Positions 7,374-15,399 of a stretch of DNA of 64,000 nucleotides are shown here, piece by piece. Source of the DNA: 34-65-8 sp964516135 (lineage in GTDB: Bacteria; Pseudomonadota; Alphaproteobacteria; Sphingomonadales; Sphingomonadaceae). The stretch's first letter is position 1. The number at the start of each line of letters is the position of its first letter. Both the position numbers and the translations under genes were made by a program. The notes beneath the pieces are model-generated. The model saw only the letters and a list, made by a program, of their open reading frames with translations. It was not told where the DNA came from and made no database searches. The stretch is taken from NCBI GenBank assembly GCA_964516135.1, contig CAZEWN010000013.1:1-64000 (forward strand). Reading direction: 5' to 3'.

Positions 7374-7841
7374 GTGATAACCCGGGAGTTTGCGATCCGT
7401 CGCCTAGGCACAAGTGATCTCGCAGGCTTTCGCGCGATGAATGCCCTGTTCGCCGATGTGTTCGCGGAGCCGGCGCAATATGCCGACCATCCGCCTGGCG
7501 ACGAATACGCCCGCGACGTGCTCGCGCGCAGCGATACAATCCTGTTAGTTGCGGAGGCTGACGGTGCGCCAGTCGGGGCGCTTGCTGCATATGTCCTGCC
7601 CAAGTTCGAGCAGGCGCGGAGCGAGATCTATATCTACGACCTTGCCGTGTGCGCCCGATGGCGGCGGATGGGTGTCGCGAGCCGGCTGATCGAAGAGACG
7701 CGCCGGATTGGCCGCGAAATCGGCGCATGGACCGTATTTGTCCAGGCGGACACCGCAGCCGAAGATGAACCGGCCCGCTTGCTCTATCGCAAGCTTGCCT
7801 GTGACGAGATCGCCGCACTCCACTTTGACATCACGCCTTAG
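7374..7841 (+). CDS. GNAT acetyltransferase, AAC(3)-I-like
   Basis: A 155-residue GNAT protein closely resembling the aminoglycoside 3-N-acetyltransferase type I group: LAGFRAMNALFADVFAEP, YVLPKFEQARSEIYIYDLAV, then the acetyl-CoA loop ARWRRMGVASRLIEE and FVQADTAAEDEPARLLY. The family can acetylate aminoglycosides, but chromosomal relatives often have other amine substrates, so resistance should not be assumed. The only reasonable start is GTG at 7374, a few bases after the SDR stop, so the two are probably one operon. Its TAG overlaps the TAA of the convergent HNH gene by 4 bases (TTAG). Confidence 0.88.
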   Translation: MITREFAIRRLGTSDLAGFRAMNALFADVFAEPAQYADHPPGDEYARDVLARSDTILLVAEADGAPVGALAAYVLPKFEQARSEIYIYDLAVCARWRRMGVASRLIEETRRIGREIGAWTVFVQADTAAEDEPARLLYRKLACDEIAALHFDITP

Positions 7842-8119
7842 GCGGTGGTGGGCGGGATTACGGGTATGGCCTGGGCAGCACGCTTTCGCTGCCGATCAGC
7901 ATTCATTTGCCGGCCGCGGTGCTGATTGCAGTGGCGGCAGGCGGCGGCCAGGTTGTCCCGCTTGTCGCTCCCTCCGTCCATCTTCGCCTTGAGGTGCTCG
8001 ATGGTAGCGGCCAGGCTTGTGCCCTTGGGACCGAAGAATCGCTTGCAGTAAAAGCAGCGATGTCTCTGCTGCACAGCGAGTTCGTGCCGAATACGCTTCT
8101 TGCGCTTTCCCAAGCCCAT
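7838..8119 (-). CDS. Small HNH endonuclease-like protein
   Basis: A 93-residue protein with a compact HNH fold: a CFYC zinc pair, the core TIEHLKAKMDGGSDKRDNL with the metal-binding His and Asn, and the second pair as CRHCNQHRG. The N- and C-termini are strongly basic, as in DNA-binding small HNH proteins. The family covers nicking or restriction nucleases and repair-related proteins; the target here is unknown. It overlaps the acetyltransferase tail-to-tail and has no obvious partner. Confidence 0.85.
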   Translation of the reverse strand: MGLGKRKKRIRHELAVQQRHRCFYCKRFFGPKGTSLAATIEHLKAKMDGGSDKRDNLAAACRHCNQHRGRQMNADRQRKRAAQAIPVIPPTTA

Positions 8120-8226
8120 TGTGCGAGCCTGCCGCCTTGCGGTTAAGGATTGTTTGACCTTGCCCTGATTGCCCCGCGCGCGGCGTTTCGCTAGGGGGCG
8201 CGGGTCATTTCAAACCAGGGTTTCCC

Positions 8227-8970
8227 ATGGCCGGCCATTCCAAGTTCAAGAATATCATGCATCGCAAGGGCGCGCAGGACAAGAAGCGTTCTGGCCTGTT
8301 TTCCAAGCTCAGCCGCGAGATTACCGTGGCCGCCAAGATGGGGATGCCCGATCCCGACATGAACCCGCGCCTGCGCCTTGCTGTCAATGCGGCCAAGGCG
8401 CAGTCGATGCCCAAGGACAATATCCAGCGCGCCATCGACAAGGCGAGCGCGGCGGGCGGCGAGGATTACGAGGAGGTTCGCTACGAAGGCTACGGCCCCG
8501 GCGGCGTGGCGCTGATTGTCGAGGCGCTTACCGATAACCGCAACCGCACCGCCACCAACGTGCGTACAGCCTTCAGCAAGAATGGCGGCAACCTGGGCAG
8601 CGAAGGGTCGGTCCAGCACGGGTTCGAGCGGCTTGGCCTGATCGAATACGGCGCGGGCGCGGGCGACGAGGAAAAAGTGCTCGAAGCCGCGATCGAGGCC
8701 GGCGCCGACGATGTCGAGAGCGGTGAGGATGGCCACACGATCTGGACCGCCGCCGATGCGCTCCACGGGGTGGCGGGCGAGCTGGAGAAGACGCTCGGCC
8801 CGGCAGACGGCGTCAAACTGGCGTGGAAGCCCAACATCACGGTCGAGATGGACGAAGCCGGTGCGGCGACGCTGCTCAAATTGGTCGATGCGCTCGACGA
8901 TGACGACGACGTCCAGACCGTGTGGGGCAACTACGAGATTTCGGACGAACTGATGGAAAAGTTGGCATGA
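8227..8970 (+). CDS. YebC/PmpR family protein
   Basis: A 247-residue cytoplasmic protein of the YebC/TACO1 family, recently tied to relieving ribosome stalling and earlier annotated as a transcription regulator (PmpR). It has the hallmark N-terminus MAGHSKFKNIMHRKGAQDKK, the central NTRT-type segment (NRNRTATNVRTAFSKNGGNL) and the acidic C-terminal domain with DALDDDDDVQTVWGNYEI. The start follows CAGGGTTTCCC. It lies upstream of a membrane protein gene and ruvC; the yebC-ruvC neighbourhood is widely conserved in bacteria. Confidence 0.96.
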   Translation: MAGHSKFKNIMHRKGAQDKKRSGLFSKLSREITVAAKMGMPDPDMNPRLRLAVNAAKAQSMPKDNIQRAIDKASAAGGEDYEEVRYEGYGPGGVALIVEALTDNRNRTATNVRTAFSKNGGNLGSEGSVQHGFERLGLIEYGAGAGDEEKVLEAAIEAGADDVESGEDGHTIWTAADALHGVAGELEKTLGPADGVKLAWKPNITVEMDEAGAATLLKLVDALDDDDDVQTVWGNYEISDELMEKLA

Positions 8971-9001
8971 TGTCAGCTCCGGCAAGCGGGGCGGTGGCCT
9001 G

Positions 9002-9352
9002 ATGTGGCCAATCGTTGCCAAGGCGCTGCTCGCCGGGGCGATGATTGCAGCCATTGCGGAGATCGGCAAACGGCTGCCCGCGACCGCGGCGATCGTCGCC
9101 TCGCTGCCGCTGGTATCGGTGCTGGGCATGATTTTCCTGTGGCGCGAATTGCCCGACGCGGAAAACATGGCGCGGCATTCGTGGGCGACGTTCTGGTATG
9201 TGCTCCCCAGCCTGCCGATGTTCCTGGCCATTCCGGCGATGTTGCGTGGCGGGGTGCCGTTCTGGATTGCGCTGGCATTGGGCTGCGCGCTGACGGTGGT
9301 GCTTTATTCGGCGATGATGCATCTGGGGCCGCGGCTGGGCCTCAGGCTGTGA
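9002..9352 (+). CDS. DUF3147 family membrane protein
   Basis: A 116-residue inner-membrane protein of the DUF3147 family with four hydrophobic segments: about 5-25, 28-47, 62-82 and 86-106. A conserved RLPATAAIVASLPLVSVL follows the first. The function is unknown. The stop TGA shares its A with the ATG of ruvC (ATGA overlap), so it is probably co-translated with ruvC within a yebC-DUF3147-ruvC unit. Confidence 0.85.
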   Translation: MWPIVAKALLAGAMIAAIAEIGKRLPATAAIVASLPLVSVLGMIFLWRELPDAENMARHSWATFWYVLPSLPMFLAIPAMLRGGVPFWIALALGCALTVVLYSAMMHLGPRLGLRL

Positions 9353-9825
9353 TGCTGATCCTCGGGCTCGACCCGTCGCTCAGCTGCACGGGTTGGGGCG
9401 TGATCCGGGTCGACGGAAGCCGCATTTCCCACGTTGCCAACGGGCAGGTGCCCACCGCTGCCACTGCGCCGATGGCCAGGCGACTGGCCACGCTGCAGGC
9501 AGAAATCGCCGCCGTCATTGCCGCGCATCAACCGGCCCGTGCGGCGGTGGAGGAGGTGTTTGCGAACAAGAATCCGCAATCCACGCTCAAGCTGGCACAG
9601 GCGCGCGGGGCGGTGCTCGCGGCATGCGGGATGGCCGGGCTGGATGTGCGCGAACACGCGGCGCGTGCGGTCAAGAAGGCGATTGTCGGGACCGGCGCGG
9701 CCGAGAAATCGCAGGTCCAGGCGATGCTGAAAATCTTGCTACCGGGGGCGGTGCTGGCCGGTGCCGATGCCGCCGACGCACTGGCCGTGGCCATTGCCGA
9801 TGCACATGGCGGCGCGGCGCACTAG
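9352..9825 (+). CDS. ruvC: Crossover junction endodeoxyribonuclease RuvC
   Basis: Resolves Holliday junctions together with RuvAB. At 157 aa it has normal length. The RNase H-like fold starts MLILGLDPSLSCTGWG with the first catalytic Asp (D7). The second acidic residue is in RAAVEEVFANKNPQSTLKLA, and the last pair is in GADAADALAVAIADAH. The ATG overlaps the DUF3147 stop. Its TAG overlaps the stop of the convergent crotonase as CTAG. ruvA and ruvB are not in the window. Confidence 0.97.
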   Translation: MLILGLDPSLSCTGWGVIRVDGSRISHVANGQVPTAATAPMARRLATLQAEIAAVIAAHQPARAAVEEVFANKNPQSTLKLAQARGAVLAACGMAGLDVREHAARAVKKAIVGTGAAEKSQVQAMLKILLPGAVLAGADAADALAVAIADAHGGAAH

Positions 9826-10628
9826 ACGTCTTCGTACCGCGCCGGGCGCTTTTCCATTCCGGCCGTGACCGCTTCGATCTGGTTGCGGGTCCGCATAACG
9901 CCGTGTTGCTCGATGCTTTCCTCCATCAGGATCGCGTCGATGTCCCGTTCCGGCATCGCGGCGTGCAGACGCTTGGCGGCGCGGATAGCATGCGGATTGC
10001 GATCGGCGATCGTCGCCGCGATCGCCGTGGCCCGGGCGACAGGGTCGGCATCGACGATCGTGGCGAGGCCGAGTTCGCGCGCCTCCGCGCCGGAAAACTC
10101 GCGATTGGTATAGACCAGTTCGCGCAACACATCGTCGCGCACCAGCCCGCGCCACAGGGCATATCCGCCCATGTCGGGCACCAGGCCCCATTTCATCTCC
10201 ATGATCGCGAGCCGGGTATCGGGGGCAACCACGCGAATATCGGCGCCACTGGCAATCTGCAGCCCGCCGCCGAAGCAGATGCCATGCACTGCGGCGATCA
10301 CCGGTACGGGCAGCTTGCGCCATTGCATCGCGACCTGCTGGAACCTGTTGGCGTTGCCATAAGTGCGCTCGGTCAGCCCCGGCTCATCGGTCGCCGGGGG
10401 CCGCGCGAAATTCGCCAGGTCGAGCCCGGCGCAAAATGCCCGGCCTTCGCCGGCCAGCACCACCGCGCGCAACCCTTTGAGGTCGTGGAGATAATGGCCA
10501 GCTTCGATGATCCGGGCGAACATTTCCGGATCGAGCGCGTTCATCTTGTCGGGCCGGGTCAGGCGGACCTGTGCCACGCCATCCGTGCCCAGCCCGATGG
10601 AAACGCGATCGTTAGGGCGATAATCCAT
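9822..10628 (-). CDS. Enoyl-CoA hydratase/isomerase family protein
   Basis: A crotonase-fold protein of 268 aa from the ATG at 10628 (MDYRPNDRV); a longer in-frame start at 10670 is less likely. The oxyanion-hole motifs are present as AFCAGLDLANF and HGICFGGGLQIASGAD. The active-site Glu region shows MEMKWGLVPDMGG. Substrate not determinable. Family members hydrate or isomerise acyl-CoA thioesters in beta-oxidation and related routes. It lies 13 bases downstream of the aminotransferase on the same strand and may be co-transcribed. It overlaps ruvC tail-to-tail by CTAG. Confidence 0.92.
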   Translation of the reverse strand: MDYRPNDRVSIGLGTDGVAQVRLTRPDKMNALDPEMFARIIEAGHYLHDLKGLRAVVLAGEGRAFCAGLDLANFARPPATDEPGLTERTYGNANRFQQVAMQWRKLPVPVIAAVHGICFGGGLQIASGADIRVVAPDTRLAIMEMKWGLVPDMGGYALWRGLVRDDVLRELVYTNREFSGAEARELGLATIVDADPVARATAIAATIADRNPHAIRAAKRLHAAMPERDIDAILMEESIEQHGVMRTRNQIEAVTAGMEKRPARYEDV

Positions 10629-10641
10629 TGGTCCGTCCCCG

Positions 10642-11853
10642 TCAGGCAGCGCCGGCGCCAGCGGCGGCATTTATGCCGAGCGAGGCGAAATAGCGCCGCA
10701 CGTTGCGCGCCGCCTGGCGCAGCCGCTGCTCGTTCTCGACCAGCGCGATCCGGACAAACCCCTCGCCTTCCTCGCCGTAACCGACGCCGGGCGCGACCGC
10801 GACATCGGCATGGATCAGTAATTGCTTGGAAAACTCGAGGCTACCCATGTCCTTGAGCGCGGGGGGCAGCGGCGCCCAGGCGAACATGCTCGCAGGTGGG
10901 GCCGGAATGTCCCACCCGGCGCGTCCCATCACCTCGACCAGCACGTCGCGGCGCTTGTGATAAAGCTGGCGGTTTTTCTCGACGATATCCTGCGGCCCGT
11001 TGAGCGCCGCGCAGGCGGCAGCCTGGATGGGCGTGAAGGCGCCATAGTCGAGGTACGATTTGACCCGCGTCATTGCCGCGATCAATTGGCGGTTGCCGAC
11101 CGCGAAGCCGATCCGCCAGCCCGCCATCGAGAAGGTCTTCGACAAAGAGGTGAATTCGACCGCCACGTCCTTCGCGCCTGGCACCTGGAGAATCGAAACA
11201 GTCGGTTTGCCGTCAAAATAAAGCTCGGAATAAGCAAGGTCGGAAATGACCCAGACCTTGTTCTCGCGGGCCCATGCCACCAGTCGTTCATAAAAAGCGA
11301 GATCGACGGTTTCAGCGGTCGGGTTCGACGGGTAATTGACTACCAGCACCGACGGGCGCGGCACCGTGAAGGCCATCGCGCGTTCCAGGCTGCGGAAATA
11401 GTCCTCGTCCGGTGTCGTCGGCACGCTGCGGATCGTCGCACCTGCCAGGATGAAGCCGAAGGTGTGTATCGGGTAGCTGGGATTGGGCGCCAGCACGACA
11501 TCACCTGGCGCGGTAATCGCGGTGGCGAGGCTGGCCAGCCCCTCCTTCGAACCCATCGTCACCACGACCTCGGTTTCGGGATCGAGGTCCACACCGAACC
11601 GGCGGCCATAGTAATTCGCCTGTGCGCGGCGCAGCCCGGGGATGCCCTTGGACTGTGAATAACCGTGTGCGCCGGGCTTCCCCGCCACTTCGCACAGCTT
11701 GTCGATGACGTGCTGCGGCGGGGGCAGGTCAGGGTTGCCCATGCCCAGGTCGATGATGTCCTTGCCGCTGCGCCGGGCCGCGTGCCGCATGGCGTTAACC
11801 TCCGCGATCACGTAGGGCGGCAGGCGCTTCATGCGGTAGAAATCGGTATCCAT
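10642..11853 (-). CDS. Class I/II PLP aminotransferase, AlaC-like
   Basis: A 403-residue pyridoxal-phosphate aminotransferase. The N-terminal MKRLPPYVIAEVNAMRHAAR and the DIIDLGMGNPDLPPP motif match the AlaC (YfdZ) / LL-diaminopimelate-aminotransferase-like group. The PLP lysine is in SLSKTFSMAGWRIGF. Other conserved features are VVNYPSNPTAETVDL and FVRIALVENEQR. The likely reaction is glutamate-pyruvate transamination, but related enzymes use other keto acids, so no gene symbol is given. It is divergent from phaC. Confidence 0.92.
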   Translation of the reverse strand: MDTDFYRMKRLPPYVIAEVNAMRHAARRSGKDIIDLGMGNPDLPPPQHVIDKLCEVAGKPGAHGYSQSKGIPGLRRAQANYYGRRFGVDLDPETEVVVTMGSKEGLASLATAITAPGDVVLAPNPSYPIHTFGFILAGATIRSVPTTPDEDYFRSLERAMAFTVPRPSVLVVNYPSNPTAETVDLAFYERLVAWARENKVWVISDLAYSELYFDGKPTVSILQVPGAKDVAVEFTSLSKTFSMAGWRIGFAVGNRQLIAAMTRVKSYLDYGAFTPIQAAACAALNGPQDIVEKNRQLYHKRRDVLVEVMGRAGWDIPAPPASMFAWAPLPPALKDMGSLEFSKQLLIHADVAVAPGVGYGEEGEGFVRIALVENEQRLRQAARNVRRYFASLGINAAAGAGAA

Positions 11854-11959
11854 CGGTAGGTCTCGACTGCGGGAACCCGCGAATCCTAGGCTAATTCCGG
11901 TCGCGGTGGGAAGCGCTATTCGCTATCGTTGGCTTGAACCGACCTATCAGGAGCATGAC

Positions 11960-13813
11960 ATGGCCGAACGGCAGGATCCCTACGGCACCGTGTTCGACAT
12001 GCAAGCCGAGACCATGCGCGAGATGATGGGCGCTTTTGGACTTCCCGGCACTGGCACCGGTACTGGCACTGGCGACGATGGCGGTCCGTGGGCGGAAACG
12101 GCGATGCAGTTGCAGACAATGTGGCTCCAGTTCCTCAACGACCAGTCGGACGCTGCGCCCGCCGCCCACGGGCTCGACCCGGCACAATGGATGCTGATGA
12201 GCCAGGGCTGGGCCAAGGCCATGCCGTTTCGACCCGAAGCGACGCAGAAGCTGGTCGAGGATTCGATGGCACTGTGGCAGGGCGTTATGGGCGCGATGAT
12301 CGGCACCGCGACCGGCAGCGAAGACGCGAGGCCCGACCTGCCGAAGAAGGACCGCCGTTTCGCCGCGCCCGAATGGAGCGCCAACCCGGCTTATGCGCTG
12401 CTCCACCAGACCTATCTGATGCTGGCGGATTACTTCGTGAAGGCGGCCAAGGACGTCGAGGGTGTGCCTGCCGACAAGAAGGCACAGCTGCGCTTCGCTA
12501 CCCAGGCGCTGGTGGAAGCGATGAGCCCGGACAATTTCCTTGCCACCAATCCGGTGGTGCTAAAGCGCACGATCGAGACCGGCGGGCAGAACCTGGTCAA
12601 GGGAATGCGCCACTTGATCGCCGACCTGAAGCGCGGCCAGCTTACACACACTGACCCGCACGCATTCCGGCTCGGCGAAAACATCGCTGCGACGCCCGGC
12701 AAGGTCGTCCACGAGACGCCGCTCTACCAGCTCATCCAGTACGCGCCCGCGACGCCTCAGGTCATGGCGACACCGCTGGTGATCTTTCCGCCGTGGATCA
12801 ACCGTTTCTACATCCTCGACCTGAATCCCGCCAAAAGCTTCATCAAGTGGGCGGTCGACCAGGGGATCAGCGTGTTCGTGGTGAGCTGGAAATCGGCCGA
12901 CGCGAGCATGAAGGACGTGGTTTGGGACGATTACATCCGCGGCCAGATCCAGGCGATCGATCATATTCGCGCGCGGCTTGATGTGCCTGCGGTTCACACG
13001 ATCGGGTATTGCGTGGCGGGCACCACGCTCGCCGCGACGCTGGCGATCCTCGCGCGGCGGGGCGAGGCGGACAAAGTGCAAACCGCGACTTTCTTCACCG
13101 CGCAGGTCGATTTCGAGCGGGCCGGGGAACTGCTCAATTTTGTCGACGAGAGCCAACTCGAAATGATCGGCAAGCTGACGTCCGAAGGCTATCTCGATGG
13201 GCGCTGGATGGCCGCCACGTTCAATGCCCTGCGCGGCAAGGACCTCATCTGGAATTACGTCGTCAACAACTACCTGTTGGGCGAGGATTACCCGGCGTTC
13301 GACCTGCTCCACTGGAACGGCGATGTCACCAACCTGCCGGCCAAATGGCATGGCGCGTACCTGCGCGATCTCTACCGCGACAACAAGCTGATCCAGGCGG
13401 ACGCGATGTCGGCGGACGGCACCCCGATCGACCTGACGCTGGTCAAGACGCCCACGTACGTCCAGGCGGGGCGCGAGGACCACATCGCACCCGCCGAGAG
13501 CGTGTGGCGGATCACCGAGCATTTCAGCGGCGAGGTGACGTTCCTGCTGGCCGGATCGGGCCATATCGCCGGGGTGGTGAACCCGCCGGGCGCGAACAAG
13601 TACCAGTACTGGACCGGCGATAGTGAGGCCGCCTCGCTCCAGGAGTTCGTCGCTGGCGCGACCGAGCACCCGGGGAGCTGGTGGCCGCACTGGCTCGCAT
13701 GGCTGGAGGGGCGGGACGGCGATAAGGTAGCGGCCAAGGGCAAGCGCGTGCCCGGCGGCAAGGGCGATACCGTGATCGAAGACGCACCGGGGCGGTACGT
13801 GATGACGCGGTGA
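11960..13813 (+). CDS. phaC: Class I poly(3-hydroxyalkanoate) synthase
   Basis: Polymerises (R)-3-hydroxyacyl-CoA into PHA granules. At 617 aa from the ATG at 11960 it fits class I. The alpha/beta-hydrolase core has the lipase-like box GYCVAG with nucleophile Cys351, Asp507 in AGREDHIAP and His535 in GSGHIAG. The usual box is GYCVGG, so the last Gly is Ala here. The N-terminus contains a short GTGTGTGTG stretch, probably a flexible linker. The phasin gene follows after 210 bases with its own promoter. The beta-ketothiolase and reductase genes are not in the window. Confidence 0.97.
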   Translation: MAERQDPYGTVFDMQAETMREMMGAFGLPGTGTGTGTGDDGGPWAETAMQLQTMWLQFLNDQSDAAPAAHGLDPAQWMLMSQGWAKAMPFRPEATQKLVEDSMALWQGVMGAMIGTATGSEDARPDLPKKDRRFAAPEWSANPAYALLHQTYLMLADYFVKAAKDVEGVPADKKAQLRFATQALVEAMSPDNFLATNPVVLKRTIETGGQNLVKGMRHLIADLKRGQLTHTDPHAFRLGENIAATPGKVVHETPLYQLIQYAPATPQVMATPLVIFPPWINRFYILDLNPAKSFIKWAVDQGISVFVVSWKSADASMKDVVWDDYIRGQIQAIDHIRARLDVPAVHTIGYCVAGTTLAATLAILARRGEADKVQTATFFTAQVDFERAGELLNFVDESQLEMIGKLTSEGYLDGRWMAATFNALRGKDLIWNYVVNNYLLGEDYPAFDLLHWNGDVTNLPAKWHGAYLRDLYRDNKLIQADAMSADGTPIDLTLVKTPTYVQAGREDHIAPAESVWRITEHFSGEVTFLLAGSGHIAGVVNPPGANKYQYWTGDSEAASLQEFVAGATEHPGSWWPHWLAWLEGRDGDKVAAKGKRVPGGKGDTVIEDAPGRYVMTR

Positions 13814-13879
13814 ACCGCTTTCCACACGTTCGCAGTTCTTTGCTCGTCATCCCCGGCTGACCCGCAACACCGATTGTTT

Positions 13880-13899
13880 GGCGAACCGCAGGGTTCGCC
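13880..13899 (+). terminator. Hairpin downstream of phaC
   Basis: The inverted repeat GGCGAACC (13880-13887), loop GCAG, GGTTCGCC (13892-13899) lies 66 bases after phaC. There is no T-run, so efficient intrinsic termination is uncertain. Confidence 0.4.
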
Positions 13900-13919
13900 G
13901 TACGAGGCCGCTTGCGGAT

Positions 13920-13988
13920 TTATGCTGCACTGCACAAAAATCGCTTGACTTAGCGATTGTGTTGCCTATTTTGTGCACTGCAACATAA
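13920..13988 (+). promoter_or_regulatory. Phasin promoter flanked by a 20-bp inverted repeat (probable PhaR-type operator)
   Basis: TTATGCTGCACTGCACAAAA (13920-13939) and TTTTGTGCACTGCAACATAA (13969-13988) are inverted repeats matching at 18 of 20 positions. Between them is a good sigma-70 promoter, TTGACT (13945-13950), 16-base spacer, TATTTT (13967-13972), whose -10 overlaps the right arm. Inside is a second, smaller inverted repeat AATCGC / GCGATT (13939-13944, 13953-13958) around the -35. A repressor on these arms would block the promoter. PhaR, which binds PHA and regulates phasin genes in other bacteria, is the natural candidate. No phaR gene is in the window. Confidence 0.8.
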
Positions 13989-14023
13989 CCGGGCCATTCG
14001 CCCGCAGCACAGGAATTGACGTC

Positions 14024-14791
14024 ATGGCTACCCAGCCGGAAAGCAAGATCGATGTCGCGGCCGAAAAGGCTTATGCCGAAGCTTCGGCTGCGAAGAAGGC
14101 CGAAGCCGCCAAGGCTGAACCCGTAAGGCCCGCTACGCCAACCGCGTCGGCTCCCGCGCCGAAGAGGGCCACTGCGCCCAAGAAGGTCGTGGCGAAGAAG
14201 ATCATGAAGAAGAAGGCGGCCGCCAAGCCCGCCCAGAAGAAGACCGTTCTCAAGAAAGCTCCCATCAAGAAGGTCGGCGCCGTCAAGGCTTCGACCGCAG
14301 CCCGCACCCCCGCGCCCAAGGCCACCCAGTTCAAGGACAAGATCATGACCACTGCCAAGACCACCGCCACCGATTTCACCGCCCAGATGAAGAACACCAT
14401 GGCCACCGCGCAGGAACGCGCCAAGGCCGCTTACGACAAGAGCAGCGAAATGGCCGCCGAAATGGGCGAATTTAGCAAGGGCAACCTCGAAGCCGTCGTC
14501 GAATCGGGCAAGATCCTGGTCGCGGGCGTGCAGACCATCGCCAAGGGCCAGTTCGAGGACGGCAAGGCTGCTGTTGAAACCATGACTGCAGACGTCAAGG
14601 AGATGGCCGCGGTCAAGTCGCCGACCGAGTTCGTGCAGCTGCAGGGTAAGCTCGCCAGCCGCAACTTCGACGCTGCCGTTGCGCAGGTTTCGAAGACCAC
14701 GGAAGCTTGGGTGAAGCTGGCGAACGACGTGTTCGCACCGCTGTCGAGCCGCGCCAGCCTGGCGATGGAGAAGGTTCGCAAGGCCGCCTGA
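14024..14791 (+). CDS. phaP: Phasin with an Ala/Lys-rich N-terminal region
   Basis: A granule-associated phasin of 255 aa. Residues about 10-100 are rich in Ala, Lys and Pro (KKVVAKKIMKKKAAAKPAQK), like the histone-H1-like tails of PhaF-type phasins, and may bind nucleoid DNA. Residues about 105-255 form the phasin helical domain, including MAAEMGEFSKGNLEAVVESG, then KILVAGVQTIAKGQ. The ATG at 14024 is preferred over an upstream in-frame start at 13973 that would lie on the -10 element. It follows phaC and has its own operator-flanked promoter; a hairpin terminator follows at 14851. Confidence 0.93.
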   Translation: MATQPESKIDVAAEKAYAEASAAKKAEAAKAEPVRPATPTASAPAPKRATAPKKVVAKKIMKKKAAAKPAQKKTVLKKAPIKKVGAVKASTAARTPAPKATQFKDKIMTTAKTTATDFTAQMKNTMATAQERAKAAYDKSSEMAAEMGEFSKGNLEAVVESGKILVAGVQTIAKGQFEDGKAAVETMTADVKEMAAVKSPTEFVQLQGKLASRNFDAAVAQVSKTTEAWVKLANDVFAPLSSRASLAMEKVRKAA

Positions 14792-14850
14792 CCCAGCGCC
14801 CTTCGCAACGGGCCCGCCACTCTCCTCTCCTCCGACGGGTCCGCTGTATC

Positions 14851-14886
14851 GGGGCCGGAACGTCTCATGGCGTTCCGGCCCCCTTT
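14851..14886 (+). terminator. Rho-independent-type terminator after the phasin gene
   Basis: A 12-base perfect stem GGGGCCGGAACG / CGTTCCGGCCCC with an 8-base loop is followed by CTTTC. The T-tract is short, but the stem is strong and the position, 60 bases after the phasin stop, is right. Confidence 0.75.
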
Positions 14887-14987
14887 CATGTTGAGGACGC
14901 GTGTGCACTCGTTTGCGCGCCATTAACCGCCGATTGCCACATTGCGCGCCTTGCGATTGCCGCCACGGATACGATATTGCCGCTGCC

Positions 14988-15368
14988 ATGACCCGAATTC
15001 CCGCCAGCCTGCCGATGATCCCGCCCAACCGCGTTCGCGCGGCGAACGAGGACGGCGTTGGGACCGGAACTGACGACCAGGTTGGCGTTGCCACCAAGAC
15101 CAAGACCCGCCCGAAGAAGCCGAGCCAGTACAAGGTGCTGATGCTCAACGACGATTACACGCCGATGGAATTCGTGGTGATCGTGCTCAAGCGGTTCTTC
15201 CGCATGGACATGGAAGAAGCAACACGGGTTATGCTTCACGTGCACCAGCGCGGGGTGGGCGTGTGCGGCGTGTTCCCCTACGAAGTCGCCGAGACCAAGG
15301 TGAACCAGGTCATGGACTTCGCCAAGCAGAACCAGCACCCACTCCAGTGCACGCTGGAAAAGGCCTGA
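14988..15368 (+). CDS. clpS: ATP-dependent Clp protease adaptor ClpS
   Basis: The N-end-rule adaptor that hands substrates to ClpAP. It is 126 aa from the ATG at 14988. A disordered N-terminus is followed by the ClpS core: YKVLMLNDDYTPMEFVVIVL, with the substrate-binding NDDYTPMEFV, then MLHVHQRGVGVCGVFPYEVAETKV. An upstream in-frame start at 14901 would add an unlikely Cys/Arg-rich tail. clpA is not in the window. lptF starts 31 bases downstream. Confidence 0.96.
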   Translation: MTRIPASLPMIPPNRVRAANEDGVGTGTDDQVGVATKTKTRPKKPSQYKVLMLNDDYTPMEFVVIVLKRFFRMDMEEATRVMLHVHQRGVGVCGVFPYEVAETKVNQVMDFAKQNQHPLQCTLEKA

Positions 15369-15399
15369 CCTCGCCGCATTTTCGCGCTAGGGGCACCTG

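Noticed and set aside
9393..10856. A 487-aa plus-strand open frame
   Set aside because: Mostly antisense to the crotonase and aminotransferase genes; the composition is Arg/Gly/Ala-rich, as expected of shadow frames in GC-rich DNA.
12560..13825. A 421-aa minus-strand frame across phaC
   Set aside because: Shadow frame; phaC on the other strand has all catalytic motifs.
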